DNA from: Candidatus Peribacteria bacterium RIFOXYB1_FULL_54_35
Lineage (GTDB): Bacteria > Patescibacteriota > Gracilibacteria > Peribacterales > Peribacteraceae
DNA: 64,000 nucleotides
Assembly: GCA_001787755.1 (NCBI GenBank)
Contig: MFYJ01000001.1
Span: 1 to 64,000, forward strand
Direction: 5' to 3'
In this document: positions 8,840 to 17,370 of the stretch, in pieces
Layout: each line of letters opens with the position of its first letter
Numbering within the stretch: position 1 is the stretch's first letter
The notes under the pieces: generated by a model
Database searches by the model: none
Seen by the model: only the letters and a program-made list of their open reading frames with translations
What the model was told of the DNA's origin: nothing
Position numbers and translations under genes: made by a program

Positions 8840-9691
8840 TTATGACTTCAGCCCTGCAACTGCAGAAAGAGCCTCCTTCACCGCTGTCTCCACAGGACGC
8901 ATTTTGATGCCTTCGGAAAGAAGCTTTTCATTGGTGAGCACACAATTGCTGCGCCCGGCTTTCGCCACCTGAGAGAGCTCTCCGAGCGTGAGACGCTCAA
9001 ACGTGTGCCTCGGATCCACGAGTTCCCTATAGAGCTCCATAATTCTGTACGGCGATATCACCCCAGGATTCACCACATGGTACATACCCGTTTTCCGCCT
9101 TTCTATGAGCACCTTCGCCGCAGCGAAGAAATCTGGCAGATATGTGAGAGAATTTTCTGTGCCGAGCACGCGGGAATACTTCGTGAGTTTGGAAATGAGA
9201 TTGCGTTCATGCAGGGAACCATCAAACGGCATGCGGAGCCGGAGAATGAGCACCCCTCCGGTGCCGTCGGGGCCGGCGGGAAATTCCCTGAGAATCTCGT
9301 CGCACGCCGCTTTTGTCCGCGAGTAGAAGCTGCCTCGGAAGTTCGGAGCATCCTCCTCCGAAAAACCCTTTCCCCCGTTATCCCCCTGGTACACGCACCC
9401 TGAACCCAAATGCACCCAGTAGATGCCTCGCTTAGCACACTCGTCCAGCAATACGAGCGGCCCTGTGATATTCGCACGCACCGTTTCCTCCTTGTGATCC
9501 TCACACCAGTCGATATTCGGACGTCCCGTTTTCCCTGCAGCATTGATGACAACATCGGGCTTCTCAGCATCCAATGCCACCGCAACCGCATTGCAGTCTG
9601 CGATATCGACTGGAGGAGCCACTGCATTGGGGAAAAGCCTGAGGAACTCCTGGCCCATGTAGCCCTTTCCACCAAAGACGAGGATTTTCAT
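8840..9691 (-). CDS. RmlD-like NAD(P)-dependent sugar reductase/epimerase
   Basis: A 283-residue extended short-chain dehydrogenase. The N-terminal Rossmann motif is GGKGYMG, the active-site tyrosine-lysine pair lies in YSRTKAACDE, and a DVVINAAGKTG segment follows the second strand. Closest in plan to dTDP-4-dehydrorhamnose reductase, so a role in nucleotide-sugar or surface glycan metabolism is likely, but no rhamnose operon is nearby. The start is ATG at 9691, with TACCAT ten nt upstream (9702-9707). Confidence 0.8.
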   Translation of the reverse strand: MKILVFGGKGYMGQEFLRLFPNAVAPPVDIADCNAVAVALDAEKPDVVINAAGKTGRPNIDWCEDHKEETVRANITGPLVLLDECAKRGIYWVHLGSGCVYQGDNGGKGFSEEDAPNFRGSFYSRTKAACDEILREFPAGPDGTGGVLILRLRMPFDGSLHERNLISKLTKYSRVLGTENSLTYLPDFFAAAKVLIERRKTGMYHVVNPGVISPYRIMELYRELVDPRHTFERLTLGELSQVAKAGRSNCVLTNEKLLSEGIKMRPVETAVKEALSAVAGLKS

Positions 9692-9767
9692 AGCACGGCA
9701 TATGGTAGCCGAGAGAGAAGAGAACCTCTAGTCAGATGGAAGACCTTCTGAATCAGGGAAGTTCATT

Positions 9768-9822
9768 CGCTCGTTTACTCGTTGGCTCGTTCCAACGAGG
9801 AACGAGTGCACGAGTAAACGAG
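9768..9822. repeat. Long hairpin (25-bp arms) between divergent genes
   Basis: Arms 9768-9792 and 9798-9822 pair with about three mismatches around a 5-nt loop; the core word is GCTCGTTTACTCGT. It lies between the RmlD-like gene and ftsK, which diverge, so a terminator role is unlikely. It resembles a MITE or REP unit. Confidence 0.8.
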
Positions 9823-9875
9823 CAAACGTCCGTACCTTGCGAAAAACTGGATTTTTCATTCCAACCGTACTGCGA

Positions 9876-9881
9876 TATACT
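9876..9881 (+). promoter_or_regulatory. -10 box (TATACT) 6 nt before ftsK start
   Basis: TATACT ends exactly 6 nt before ATG 9888, so the expected transcription start is the A of the ATG. A weak -35 (TTTTCA, 9853-9858) is 17 nt upstream. Confidence 0.6.
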
Positions 9882-9887
9882 ACGCCT

Positions 9888-12143
9888 ATGGCTCGCTCCC
9901 ACCGCAGAACCACACGCCACAGACATATGGCAAAGAGGAAAGCCCGGCAGCTGAAATTCAGCGAGAGCACGCGGAGGCAGATAAGCGGTACGGTACAGCT
10001 CTGTATCGGCATTCTCCTCCTGCTCGTACTCCAGCAGCAGGCGGGGATGATTGGTGAAAGTCTGCAGATCTTCCTGGTGTTCTTCTTTGGGAAGTGGGGA
10101 ATTCTCTTCCCTCTGACACTCATCGTTTCCGGGTTGCTCCACTGGTTTGTGAATCCATCCAAACTCAATGCCAGAGAGAAGAGAATTCCCACCCGCATCT
10201 GGCTCGGGCTCGGGCTCTGCCTCGTTTCTTTCCTCGGTATGATGCACATCGGCGCACCCGTGGAAGAGATCGGCACACGGAGAGATGAGCTTGCCGGCGC
10301 CATCGGCTTCATGGCCAGCATGCCTTTCCTGCTCTTTGCCAGCCGCGCTGTCGGGTACACCGTTCTCACATCCGTCTTTGTAGCAGGGTTATTCATAGCA
10401 TTTGAACCGGATCTCCCTTCGCTCCTGAAAACTGGCAGTGCTCTGTTTTCTTCACGAAAGGAGAAGAAAACTGTGCAGCAGATCAGACGCAGAATCCCAG
10501 CGATGGAACAGGCGCGGGAAAAGGAACAGAAACATGAAGAAGAGGAAGAGGACCCTGACCTCATGGAGGAGGACCATGAACCGCCTGAACTCAATATCGT
10601 CCGTCCGATCTTCGCAAAACAGACGGTGAAAAATGTCGCAGCCAAAAGTCTGAAGAAGGCAGCAAAAGCCGCGAAGAATACCATCACCATGCAGGATACC
10701 CGCTTTGAGGAGTGGACTTTCCCCGGCTATGACCTCCTCGACGACGCACAGAGCGAACTGACCGTGAACGACGAGGAGCTCAAGCGCCAGGCACGGCTGA
10801 TAGAGGAGAAACTCGGTGAATTCGAGATTGAAGTCACGGTGCGCGACGCACATCCCGGACCCACGGTGACGCAATTCACTCTCCAGCCTGCAGAAGGAGT
10901 GAAACTGAGCCGCATTGGCGCCTTAAAGGATGATCTTGCGCTTGCTCTTGCCGCTCCCAGCCTCCGCATAGAGGCACCCATTCCGGGAAAATCCCTCGTC
11001 GGCATTGAGATGCCGAACATCAAGAGAACTATCGTGCATCTCCGCGAAATCATGGAAAGCCCGGAATTCGTGCAGAGTACCTCCAACCTCACGCTCCCCC
11101 TCGGACGCGACGTGGGGGGAAAAGCCATCGTAGCGCCGCTCAACGGCATGCCGCACATCCTCATTGCCGGGGCAACAGGATCAGGAAAATCCGTCTGCAT
11201 GAATACGTTCCTCATTTCGCTGCTCTACCAGAATGCCCCGGACCAACTGAAACTCATTCTCATCGATCCCAAACGCGTGGAACTCGTGCCGTACGATGGC
11301 ATCCCCCACCTCCTCACGCCGGTGATCACTGAAGCGGAAAAAGCCCTGCAGGCACTCCGCTGGGCCGTGGCAGAAATGGGACGCCGCCTCCACCGCTTCT
11401 CTGAGCAGGGAGTACGCAACATCGATGAATACAATGAGATACAGACAGAAGAAGAGAACGTCATTCCCCGCGTCGTGATCGTGATCGATGAGCTCGCGGA
11501 TCTCATGATGCGCCAGTTCCGCCGCGATACAGAAATGATGGTGGTACGCATCGCGCAGATGGCACGTGCCACGGGCATGCACCTTGTCATCGCCACCCAG
11601 CGCCCGAGCGTGGATGTCATCACAGGACTGATCAAGGCCAACGTTCCCACACGCATCGCCTTCCGGACAGTGAGTTCTGTCGATAGCCGTACCATTCTCG
11701 ACGGCATAGGTGCCGAAGATCTGCTCGGCAAAGGAGACATGCTCTATCTGACCGCAGAGACACCAAGCCCCATGCGCGTTCAGGGTATTTTTGTCTCCAC
11801 CAAAGAAGTCGAGCGGGTGATCAACGCCGTGAAGATCGCAGGAGGAGGAAAGATCACGGAGGAAATCCCGATGGATGAAATGGACGAAGGCCCCCTTGTC
11901 GCAGAGACAACTACTATCAACCTTGAAGCGGATGACAACGGCGGGGATGACCTCTTCTTCGAAGCGGTCCGCGTGGTACAGGAGACAGGAAGAGCTTCGG
12001 CAAGCCTGCTCCAGCGGCAGCTCAAAGTGGGATACGCACGCGCAGCACGGCTCCTGGACATTATGGAAGACAAAGGCATAGTGGGCCCGGCCGACGGTGC
12101 GAAACCGCGGAAGGTGTACATCGATACCATGGCAGCGCAGTGA
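9888..12143 (+). CDS. DNA translocase FtsK/SpoIIIE
   Basis: A 751-residue septal DNA pump that moves chromosome ends to daughter cells at division. It has N-terminal membrane helices (about 35-160), an acidic Glu-rich linker (about 200-240), alpha/beta motor domains with Walker A AGATGSGKSV (about residue 425) and Walker B VVIVIDELADLMM, an ATQRPSVDVITG motif, and a C-terminal winged-helix gamma domain that reads polarity sequences. I prefer ATG 9888 over an in-frame start at 9837 because the -10 box TATACT lies between them. It is a single gene followed by an inverted-repeat element. Confidence 0.95.
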   Translation: MARSHRRTTRHRHMAKRKARQLKFSESTRRQISGTVQLCIGILLLLVLQQQAGMIGESLQIFLVFFFGKWGILFPLTLIVSGLLHWFVNPSKLNAREKRIPTRIWLGLGLCLVSFLGMMHIGAPVEEIGTRRDELAGAIGFMASMPFLLFASRAVGYTVLTSVFVAGLFIAFEPDLPSLLKTGSALFSSRKEKKTVQQIRRRIPAMEQAREKEQKHEEEEEDPDLMEEDHEPPELNIVRPIFAKQTVKNVAAKSLKKAAKAAKNTITMQDTRFEEWTFPGYDLLDDAQSELTVNDEELKRQARLIEEKLGEFEIEVTVRDAHPGPTVTQFTLQPAEGVKLSRIGALKDDLALALAAPSLRIEAPIPGKSLVGIEMPNIKRTIVHLREIMESPEFVQSTSNLTLPLGRDVGGKAIVAPLNGMPHILIAGATGSGKSVCMNTFLISLLYQNAPDQLKLILIDPKRVELVPYDGIPHLLTPVITEAEKALQALRWAVAEMGRRLHRFSEQGVRNIDEYNEIQTEEENVIPRVVIVIDELADLMMRQFRRDTEMMVVRIAQMARATGMHLVIATQRPSVDVITGLIKANVPTRIAFRTVSSVDSRTILDGIGAEDLLGKGDMLYLTAETPSPMRVQGIFVSTKEVERVINAVKIAGGGKITEEIPMDEMDEGPLVAETTTINLEADDNGGDDLFFEAVRVVQETGRASASLLQRQLKVGYARAARLLDIMEDKGIVGPADGAKPRKVYIDTMAAQ

Positions 12144-12154
12144 TGTTTTCTAGA

Positions 12155-12271
12155 GAACCTCTGGAAAATACGAAAGCATGTCATGGTGAGCACTGTCGAA
12201 CCACGACATGCATCAAATCGTCGCAGTTCGTCAGAGCTCACTGTGACAATTTGGGTGTTTTCCAGAGGTTC
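12155..12271. repeat. REP/MITE-like inverted repeat
   Basis: Outer arms 12155-12171 and 12255-12271 match 16 of 17 bases. Inner arms 12176-12187 and 12200-12211 match 11 of 12. The centre contains GAGCACTGTCGAACC, the reverse of a TTCGACAG-GCTC core also found at 31855-31870. It lies between the codirectional ftsK and rdgB and may also end ftsK transcription. Confidence 0.8.
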
Positions 12272-12308
12272 CCTACACTAACAGTGAATCTTTCACCGCT
12301 TTCGATGG

Positions 12309-12314
12309 TACAAT
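12309..12314 (+). promoter_or_regulatory. -10 box (TACAAT) 6 nt before rdgB start
   Basis: TACAAT ends 6 nt before ATG 12321, predicting a leaderless mRNA. I see no good -35 hexamer. Confidence 0.6.
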
Positions 12315-12320
12315 TTTCCC

Positions 12321-12914
12321 ATGAAACTCCTCATTGGAACGAACAACACAGGAAAGGTAACAGAGATTGCAGAATGTCTTCGTGACACTTCCATCGAATT
12401 GATCACACCGAAAGATCTGGAGAAGGAGATTGCTGCACCGCCTGAGACGGGATCGAGTTTTGCAGAGAACGCCATCCAGAAAGCACGGCACTACCATGTG
12501 TTCACGGGACTGCCCACCATTGCAGATGATTCCGGGATCGAGGTGGATGCACTCGCAGGGGAACTTGGAGTGCACACTCGCCGCTGGGGCGCAGGGCCTG
12601 CAGCCTCCGATGAGGAGTGGATTGCGTACTTCCTCAAACGCATGAAGGAGGAAGAGAACAAACGAGCCCGCTTTGTCTGCTATCTCGCCCACTTCGATGC
12701 CGGGGGAAACCTCCACATGTTTGAGGGGATTTGCGACGGAACCATCACAGAAGACCTCGAAGCAGACTATCTGCCTGGTTTGCCAATTTCCGCCTGCTTC
12801 CGGCCGGACGGCTACGATCTCGTGTACTCTGCCATGGGTATTGAACAAAAAAATAGTACAAGCCACCGGGGCCGGGCCCTGAAGCAGTTCCGCGATTTCT
12901 TACTCCGCGGCTGA
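12321..12914 (+). CDS. RdgB/HAM1 non-canonical purine NTP pyrophosphatase
   Basis: A 197-residue house-cleaning enzyme that hydrolyses dITP, XTP and similar nucleotides to monophosphates and pyrophosphate, keeping damaged purines out of DNA. Family landmarks: the N-terminal GTNNTGKVTE, SFAENAIQKARHY, the metal-binding DDSGIEVDAL and the C-terminal SHRGRALKQF. Length is usual for the family. It lies alone between ftsK and a small accessory gene. Confidence 0.95.
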   Translation: MKLLIGTNNTGKVTEIAECLRDTSIELITPKDLEKEIAAPPETGSSFAENAIQKARHYHVFTGLPTIADDSGIEVDALAGELGVHTRRWGAGPAASDEEWIAYFLKRMKEEENKRARFVCYLAHFDAGGNLHMFEGICDGTITEDLEADYLPGLPISACFRPDGYDLVYSAMGIEQKNSTSHRGRALKQFRDFLLRG

Positions 12915-12992
12915 GGTTTATGAACCTCGGCAACGGAGTAATATGGAACACGAAAATTAGGTAAGCTATCTGAACCATTTCCTGCCAATTCT

Positions 12993-13403
12993 ATGGAAGC
13001 GATCACACAAATCATTCTTTCCCTTCTAGGTGTAATCGGAATTGGTGGAATCATCACTGCCTATTTCAACAGATTGAAGGAGATTGAATTTCAGAAGTTG
13101 GAACAAAAGCAAAAACGTTATAAATCATCGCTTCTCTACATGGATGCTTATTTTGAACCTAAGAATATCAAGTATCTTTCAAGTAGACAGCCCGATATAA
13201 ATAGTCCTAAAGATGTCTTGGAATATCTCAAAGCTGAATACCATGAGATGTTGTTATATGCATCTAAAGAAGTGATACTCGCAGTAAAACGATTTTTAGA
13301 AAATCCAAATAGAGCAAACTTCTTTGCTTCTGTCTTGGCCATGAGAAAAGATTTGTGGACCAAGAAAGTTGATGTCGATATTGAGGAAATATGCATTCAA
13401 TGA
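12993..13403 (+). CDS. Hypothetical membrane-anchored protein
   Basis: A 136-residue protein with one N-terminal membrane helix (residues about 5-25, IILSLLGVIGIGGIITAYF) followed by a charged helical segment and a soluble C-terminal domain. It is AT-rich compared with the flanking rdgB and helicase genes, which suggests acquisition. I recognise no domain. It converges on the helicase gene. The start is ATG at 12993, about 25 nt after a TATCT-like box. Confidence 0.65.
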   Translation: MEAITQIILSLLGVIGIGGIITAYFNRLKEIEFQKLEQKQKRYKSSLLYMDAYFEPKNIKYLSSRQPDINSPKDVLEYLKAEYHEMLLYASKEVILAVKRFLENPNRANFFASVLAMRKDLWTKKVDVDIEEICIQ

Positions 13404-13458
13404 AACATACCCACATAATTGCATCCAGACTTTCTCTCTGGCTTCTAATGCCGAAATG

Positions 13459-16455
13459 TCACTCTGAAAGTGGTGTAAAATCGAGCGCAGTAATCTTCCC
13501 CCACACTGTCTTCACAAGCTCCCTCAGTTCCTGCACTTCTGCATCCGTGATCTCCAGACTTATCTCCCTTCTCGCCTGGTCTTCCTTCCCAATATAATCG
13601 AGTGTAAAGAGTGTGGCTTCGTGCATGAACTTCGGGTCTGCATCGCAGAGCATTTTGTAGAACACAAGCTGGCGGAATATATTTTTTTTCTTCCGCACAG
13701 CTTCCTCTGTACGGCATGTGTTGCCTGTTTTATAGTCCAACACCCTGCAGATTCTTCCGTTTGGCTCGAAGAGATCTATACGGTCGACCTTCCCCTTAAT
13801 GGGAACATCATCCACCACCGCATGAAGTGTTCTCTCGGCAGAGAGAATCATTGGAATACCGGAAGAAGTCTGCTCTCCGTATCTCCTGACTATTTCGCTC
13901 CCCTCCCGCAAATACTGCTCTCTCTCCTCTCTGGTTAAAATCTCCCTGTCCAAGTACTTCTGGAACGCAGAAACGAGTTCCTCTACAGAGAACTTCCTCC
14001 CTTCCTGCCAGGCAAGATTCCTATCTTCTAAGGCACCATGCACTGCAGTACCGAAAGCCATTTGAGGCTTTTTTTCGCTAGGACGCTGGAGCAGCTGCTC
14101 CCATAGAAACTGGTGGGGACCATTATCTTCATCGAGAAAAGCATTGAGGGCAGTGACCGAGAGTTCGTAGTCTTTGAGTCGCTCATCCAAAAATGCGCGG
14201 AAGGCAGTATCTATGGGCAACGGTGGTTTGCGGAGGGTCTCTATGGGGGTTGGAACATCTTTACCCTGTAGAACAGTTTCCTCTAGCTTCTCTCCGGCCT
14301 CCGCCACAAATGTACTAACCTGTGCATCCTGCATCTTCTCACCGGACCGATACGTCTCTGGGAAAGTGAGAATGAGCTGCTTACGAGCACGCGTCATCGC
14401 TACGAAGAAGAGCCTGCGTTCATCTTCCTGTCCAGCCCGCCTTTCCACCTCTTTGTCGATATTGAAAATAAGGTGGTCTGGGAGGGCGAGTGTTGTCCTA
14501 TTGCCGCTATCTCCCCAGTTCTTAAACCAGATATTGGCCATGACAACCACATCGAACTCCAGCCCCTTGGCTCCGTGCGCGGTCATGAGCTGTACGCCAT
14601 CCTGCACGAGGTGCGGAAGGTCGTACTCCAGTTTAAGCTTTGGTTCGCTGAGGTACTGGTCTATATCTGAGAGGAGATTGCGTAGTGTGAGTGTTTTTAC
14701 TTCGTAACATCTGCTTTTCACGTACTCATAAAACACATGCAGCCCCGCAATACCTCTGGGATCAGCCTCTGTGTCTTCAATATCCGGAAGGAGTTTTGCA
14801 CCCGTAAGAGCTTCTGCCACAACTGCAGTAAGAGTTTTATTCGGCATTTCGCTATTCATTTTTGTGATGAATTCATGCGCACTCCGTATGGCTTCTGAAG
14901 AAGGTTCCTCTGTGAGAAGGTATTCGTGGAGTGAGAGCCTGTCGCCTTCTCTATTCCTGCTACGGAAGTTCATCCACAGCCTGCCTAAATCTGCAGGAGA
15001 GCAGCCGAAGCAAGGGAGCGCCAGGGCGGCAGAGAGCGCACTGGATACCGCAGGCTCTGCGACAGCACGGAGTAGACTCACGGCTTCAAGTACCTGAGGA
15101 TGCCGCACAAGATCCTGCTTGGCAGTGACCACGGCAGGAATACCCGCGGAAGTGAGAACATCGGAAATATCCAGTACCTCTTCATTCCTTCTGCATATCA
15201 GCGCCATTTCCTTCCAGGGAACTCCCTGCTCTTTCGCTTTACGAAGAAATTGGACAATGCCTGCGTACTCCGTACTTGTATCTGGGAAGCGTACAAACCG
15301 CGGCTTCACGCCCTTCTCCTTCTTTGTGGAAACAAGATACTTTTCTACGCCTCCAATTTTTCCCGCCAAGCGCTCCTCATTGACTGCTATCACCTCGGAA
15401 GCGGCATCGAGTATGGGCTGGAATGAACGGTAGTTTTTCGTAAGTGTAATGACTGCAGTACTGGGAAAACGCTCGAGAAATGAGAACATATTGCCGATGT
15501 TTGCCCCTTGGAACCGGAAAATAGCCTGATCGTCATCTCCAACAACAAAGATATTCGGCTGCAAATCCGAATGCACGAACGTAGTGAGAAGATCCAGCAC
15601 CCTGTTCTGCGCGCCGTTTAAGTCCTGGAATTCATCCACAAGTATGTACTGGTACCGCTCCTGCAGAGAACTCAGCAGCCAGTCGTTCTCCTTGAGCGCC
15701 TGTAGCGTAACCAGAATCATGTCATCGTAGTCGTAACGATGGCTCTCCTGCAGTACTTTCCCATACTCCTCGTAGACCGCAATAAACTCCTTCAACTGCT
15801 CAACCCTTCGCAGATCCTTCTTATACGCATCAGATGAAAGATCGCGCTCGCGCCCGGCGGGAGTTTTTTTAATTTCCTGTGCGTAGGGCACTACATGTTT
15901 CTTCAGCTCCGCAGGTGAAATTCCTTCTTTCTTCATTTTTGTTATCCGATCCAACACGTCTGCCGCCCTATCTTGCTCTGCAACCGGATTGTAGAGGGTA
16001 GAAGTAGAGCCAAGTGCCTTTATCGCGTTGCGCACAATCTGCAGTTGCTCGATAGCACTTACTTGTTCCTGCACCCGAAAATCCACAAAAATGTGCGGGT
16101 ACTGCTGAATGAGATCGTTACAAAAGCTGTGAATGGTGCTCACCGTAATACCGTATGCGTCGGGCCCTATGATGCTTCGCAGTCGCTCCCGCATCTCCTT
16201 TGTGCCCGAAGTTGTGTAGGTAAGGCAGAGAATGTTCCCAGGGCGCATTTGCGTTTTTTTGAGAATGTATGCCACTCTCATACCCAGTACCTCTGTCTTC
16301 CCCGTTCCAGGTCCGGCAACAACCATCACCGGACCCTCAATCGTCTCCACAGCAAGTTTCTGAGCGTCGTTGAGCTCTGCGAAACGGCTCTCAAACACAC
16401 CCTCATTTTGCTTCCGCTTCTTCGCCGTCGACCTGGTCTTGAGAGACTGCTTCAC
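13459..16455 (-). CDS. AddA-like UvrD-family helicase with C-terminal PD-(D/E)XK nuclease
   Basis: A 998-residue superfamily 1A helicase. It has Walker A AGPGTGKTEV (about 48-57), motif Ia (LTYTTSGTKEM), motif II VDEFQDLN, motif III GDDDQAIFRFQGA, motif IV (TKNYRS) and motif VI (VAMTRARKQL). The last 250 residues form a Cas4/RecB-type nuclease with GTAVHG, then KVDRID and the catalytic LDYKTGN. This is the domain order of AddA/RecB, which resects double-strand breaks; no AddB partner is in the window. The start is GTG at 16455, six nt after a TAGCAT box. Confidence 0.92.
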   Translation of the reverse strand: MKQSLKTRSTAKKRKQNEGVFESRFAELNDAQKLAVETIEGPVMVVAGPGTGKTEVLGMRVAYILKKTQMRPGNILCLTYTTSGTKEMRERLRSIIGPDAYGITVSTIHSFCNDLIQQYPHIFVDFRVQEQVSAIEQLQIVRNAIKALGSTSTLYNPVAEQDRAADVLDRITKMKKEGISPAELKKHVVPYAQEIKKTPAGRERDLSSDAYKKDLRRVEQLKEFIAVYEEYGKVLQESHRYDYDDMILVTLQALKENDWLLSSLQERYQYILVDEFQDLNGAQNRVLDLLTTFVHSDLQPNIFVVGDDDQAIFRFQGANIGNMFSFLERFPSTAVITLTKNYRSFQPILDAASEVIAVNEERLAGKIGGVEKYLVSTKKEKGVKPRFVRFPDTSTEYAGIVQFLRKAKEQGVPWKEMALICRRNEEVLDISDVLTSAGIPAVVTAKQDLVRHPQVLEAVSLLRAVAEPAVSSALSAALALPCFGCSPADLGRLWMNFRSRNREGDRLSLHEYLLTEEPSSEAIRSAHEFITKMNSEMPNKTLTAVVAEALTGAKLLPDIEDTEADPRGIAGLHVFYEYVKSRCYEVKTLTLRNLLSDIDQYLSEPKLKLEYDLPHLVQDGVQLMTAHGAKGLEFDVVVMANIWFKNWGDSGNRTTLALPDHLIFNIDKEVERRAGQEDERRLFFVAMTRARKQLILTFPETYRSGEKMQDAQVSTFVAEAGEKLEETVLQGKDVPTPIETLRKPPLPIDTAFRAFLDERLKDYELSVTALNAFLDEDNGPHQFLWEQLLQRPSEKKPQMAFGTAVHGALEDRNLAWQEGRKFSVEELVSAFQKYLDREILTREEREQYLREGSEIVRRYGEQTSSGIPMILSAERTLHAVVDDVPIKGKVDRIDLFEPNGRICRVLDYKTGNTCRTEEAVRKKKNIFRQLVFYKMLCDADPKFMHEATLFTLDYIGKEDQARREISLEITDAEVQELRELVKTVWGKITALDFTPLSE

Positions 16456-16744
16456 AGCCGCATGCTATCACCAGCCTTCGCCCCGCGCACGCGGGGCTAC
16501 CTGTCCGCCGTAGTCCGCTGCAAGTGGACGGAGGTGGATGGCCGGCGAGATCTGCCATCGTTCAATGATCGAAGGTGTTCAACTCCAAGCCAGCGGGTAC
16601 CAACAGAAAACACCCTTCCCTGAGTAATTCTGCAGCAGAGAGAATCCCATTGCCAGAAACACCTCTCCGATGTACTGATTGCATTCCCAAAGCCATATTC
16701 ATGATAGAGTCTACTCACCGTATTTTCTCCCCCTCCCCTTTCCT
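16456..16744. other. Intergenic region with GC hairpin
   Basis: Divergent promoter region. It contains a GC-rich hairpin at 16478-16497 (CCCCGCGCACGCGGGG type), preceded by CCTTCG, the same word pair as in the ychF insert at 63151-63173. TAGCAT (minus, 16462-16467) is the likely -10 of the helicase gene. Nothing else is recognised. Confidence 0.5.
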
Positions 16745-17023
16745 ATGGCAACCCCCACCCCCACACCGACTGATTCCGGCAGCTGCTGCAGGCCTGGTGG
16801 CAGTTGCGGCAAATGCCCCATGGACAAGATCGTCCTCATCCTGGTCCTCATTGGAGGCATTAACTGGGGTCTCATCGGCCTTGGCGGCTTCCTCGGCAAG
16901 AACCTGAATGTTGTGAACCTGCTCCTTGGCGGTGTGCCTACACTCGAGTACGTCGTATACATACTCGTCGGTCTCGCGGCACTCAAGGAGGCAGTATTTC
17001 TCGGCAAGTGCTGTAAGAAGTAG
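16745..17023 (+). CDS. DUF378 membrane protein with cysteine-rich N-terminus
   Basis: A 92-residue protein. Residues 1-26 are Thr/Pro then Cys/Gly-rich (CC..GSCGKC), followed by the DUF378 core: helix 1 with the GGINWGLIGLGGF motif and helix 2 (YVVYILVGLAAL), ending KCCKK. Function of DUF378 is unknown; it is a small two-helix membrane protein. The cysteines at both ends are additions to the family core and could bind metal. A second DUF378 gene follows 92 nt downstream. Confidence 0.85.
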   Translation: MATPTPTPTDSGSCCRPGGSCGKCPMDKIVLILVLIGGINWGLIGLGGFLGKNLNVVNLLLGGVPTLEYVVYILVGLAALKEAVFLGKCCKK

Positions 17024-17115
17024 GACACTTTTTCCTCCGCAGGCAACAGACCTCTCTCGTGGAGGAAAAGAACCATGGTACACTGTGAGTTTGGTTATCC
17101 TTTTCCCTCTCCCCT

Positions 17116-17325
17116 ATGGAAAAATCAATGATACGTAATGTCGCGAAGCTCCTCGTCCTCATCGGATCCATCAACTGGGGGCTGGTCGGCATCAGCTTCT
17201 TTTCGGGCGGCGACCTCAACGTCGTCAAGATGCTTGTGGGTCAGTGGCCGGCCGTCGAAGCCATCGTGTACATTCTCGTGGGCTTAAGCGCTCTCTACCT
17301 GCTCATTCCGGGAAAGAGGAGCTAA
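17116..17325 (+). CDS. DUF378 membrane protein
   Basis: A 69-residue DUF378 protein containing only the family core: GSINWGLVGISFF in helix 1 and EAIVYILVGLSALYLL in helix 2. It is a paralogue of the upstream cysteine-rich copy without its cysteine extensions. Function is unknown. A strong terminator follows 18 nt after the stop. Confidence 0.88.
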   Translation: MEKSMIRNVAKLLVLIGSINWGLVGISFFSGGDLNVVKMLVGQWPAVEAIVYILVGLSALYLLIPGKRS

Positions 17326-17343
17326 ACATCCACCGATATCCTG

Positions 17344-17369
17344 AAAAGAGCCGCAGCTGCGGCTCTTTT
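17344..17369. terminator. Bidirectional rho-independent terminator
   Basis: A perfect palindrome AAAAGAGCCGCAG/CTGCGGCTCTTTT, with T runs on both strands, between the convergent DUF378 and rpoD genes. Confidence 0.92.
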
Positions 17370-17370
17370 T

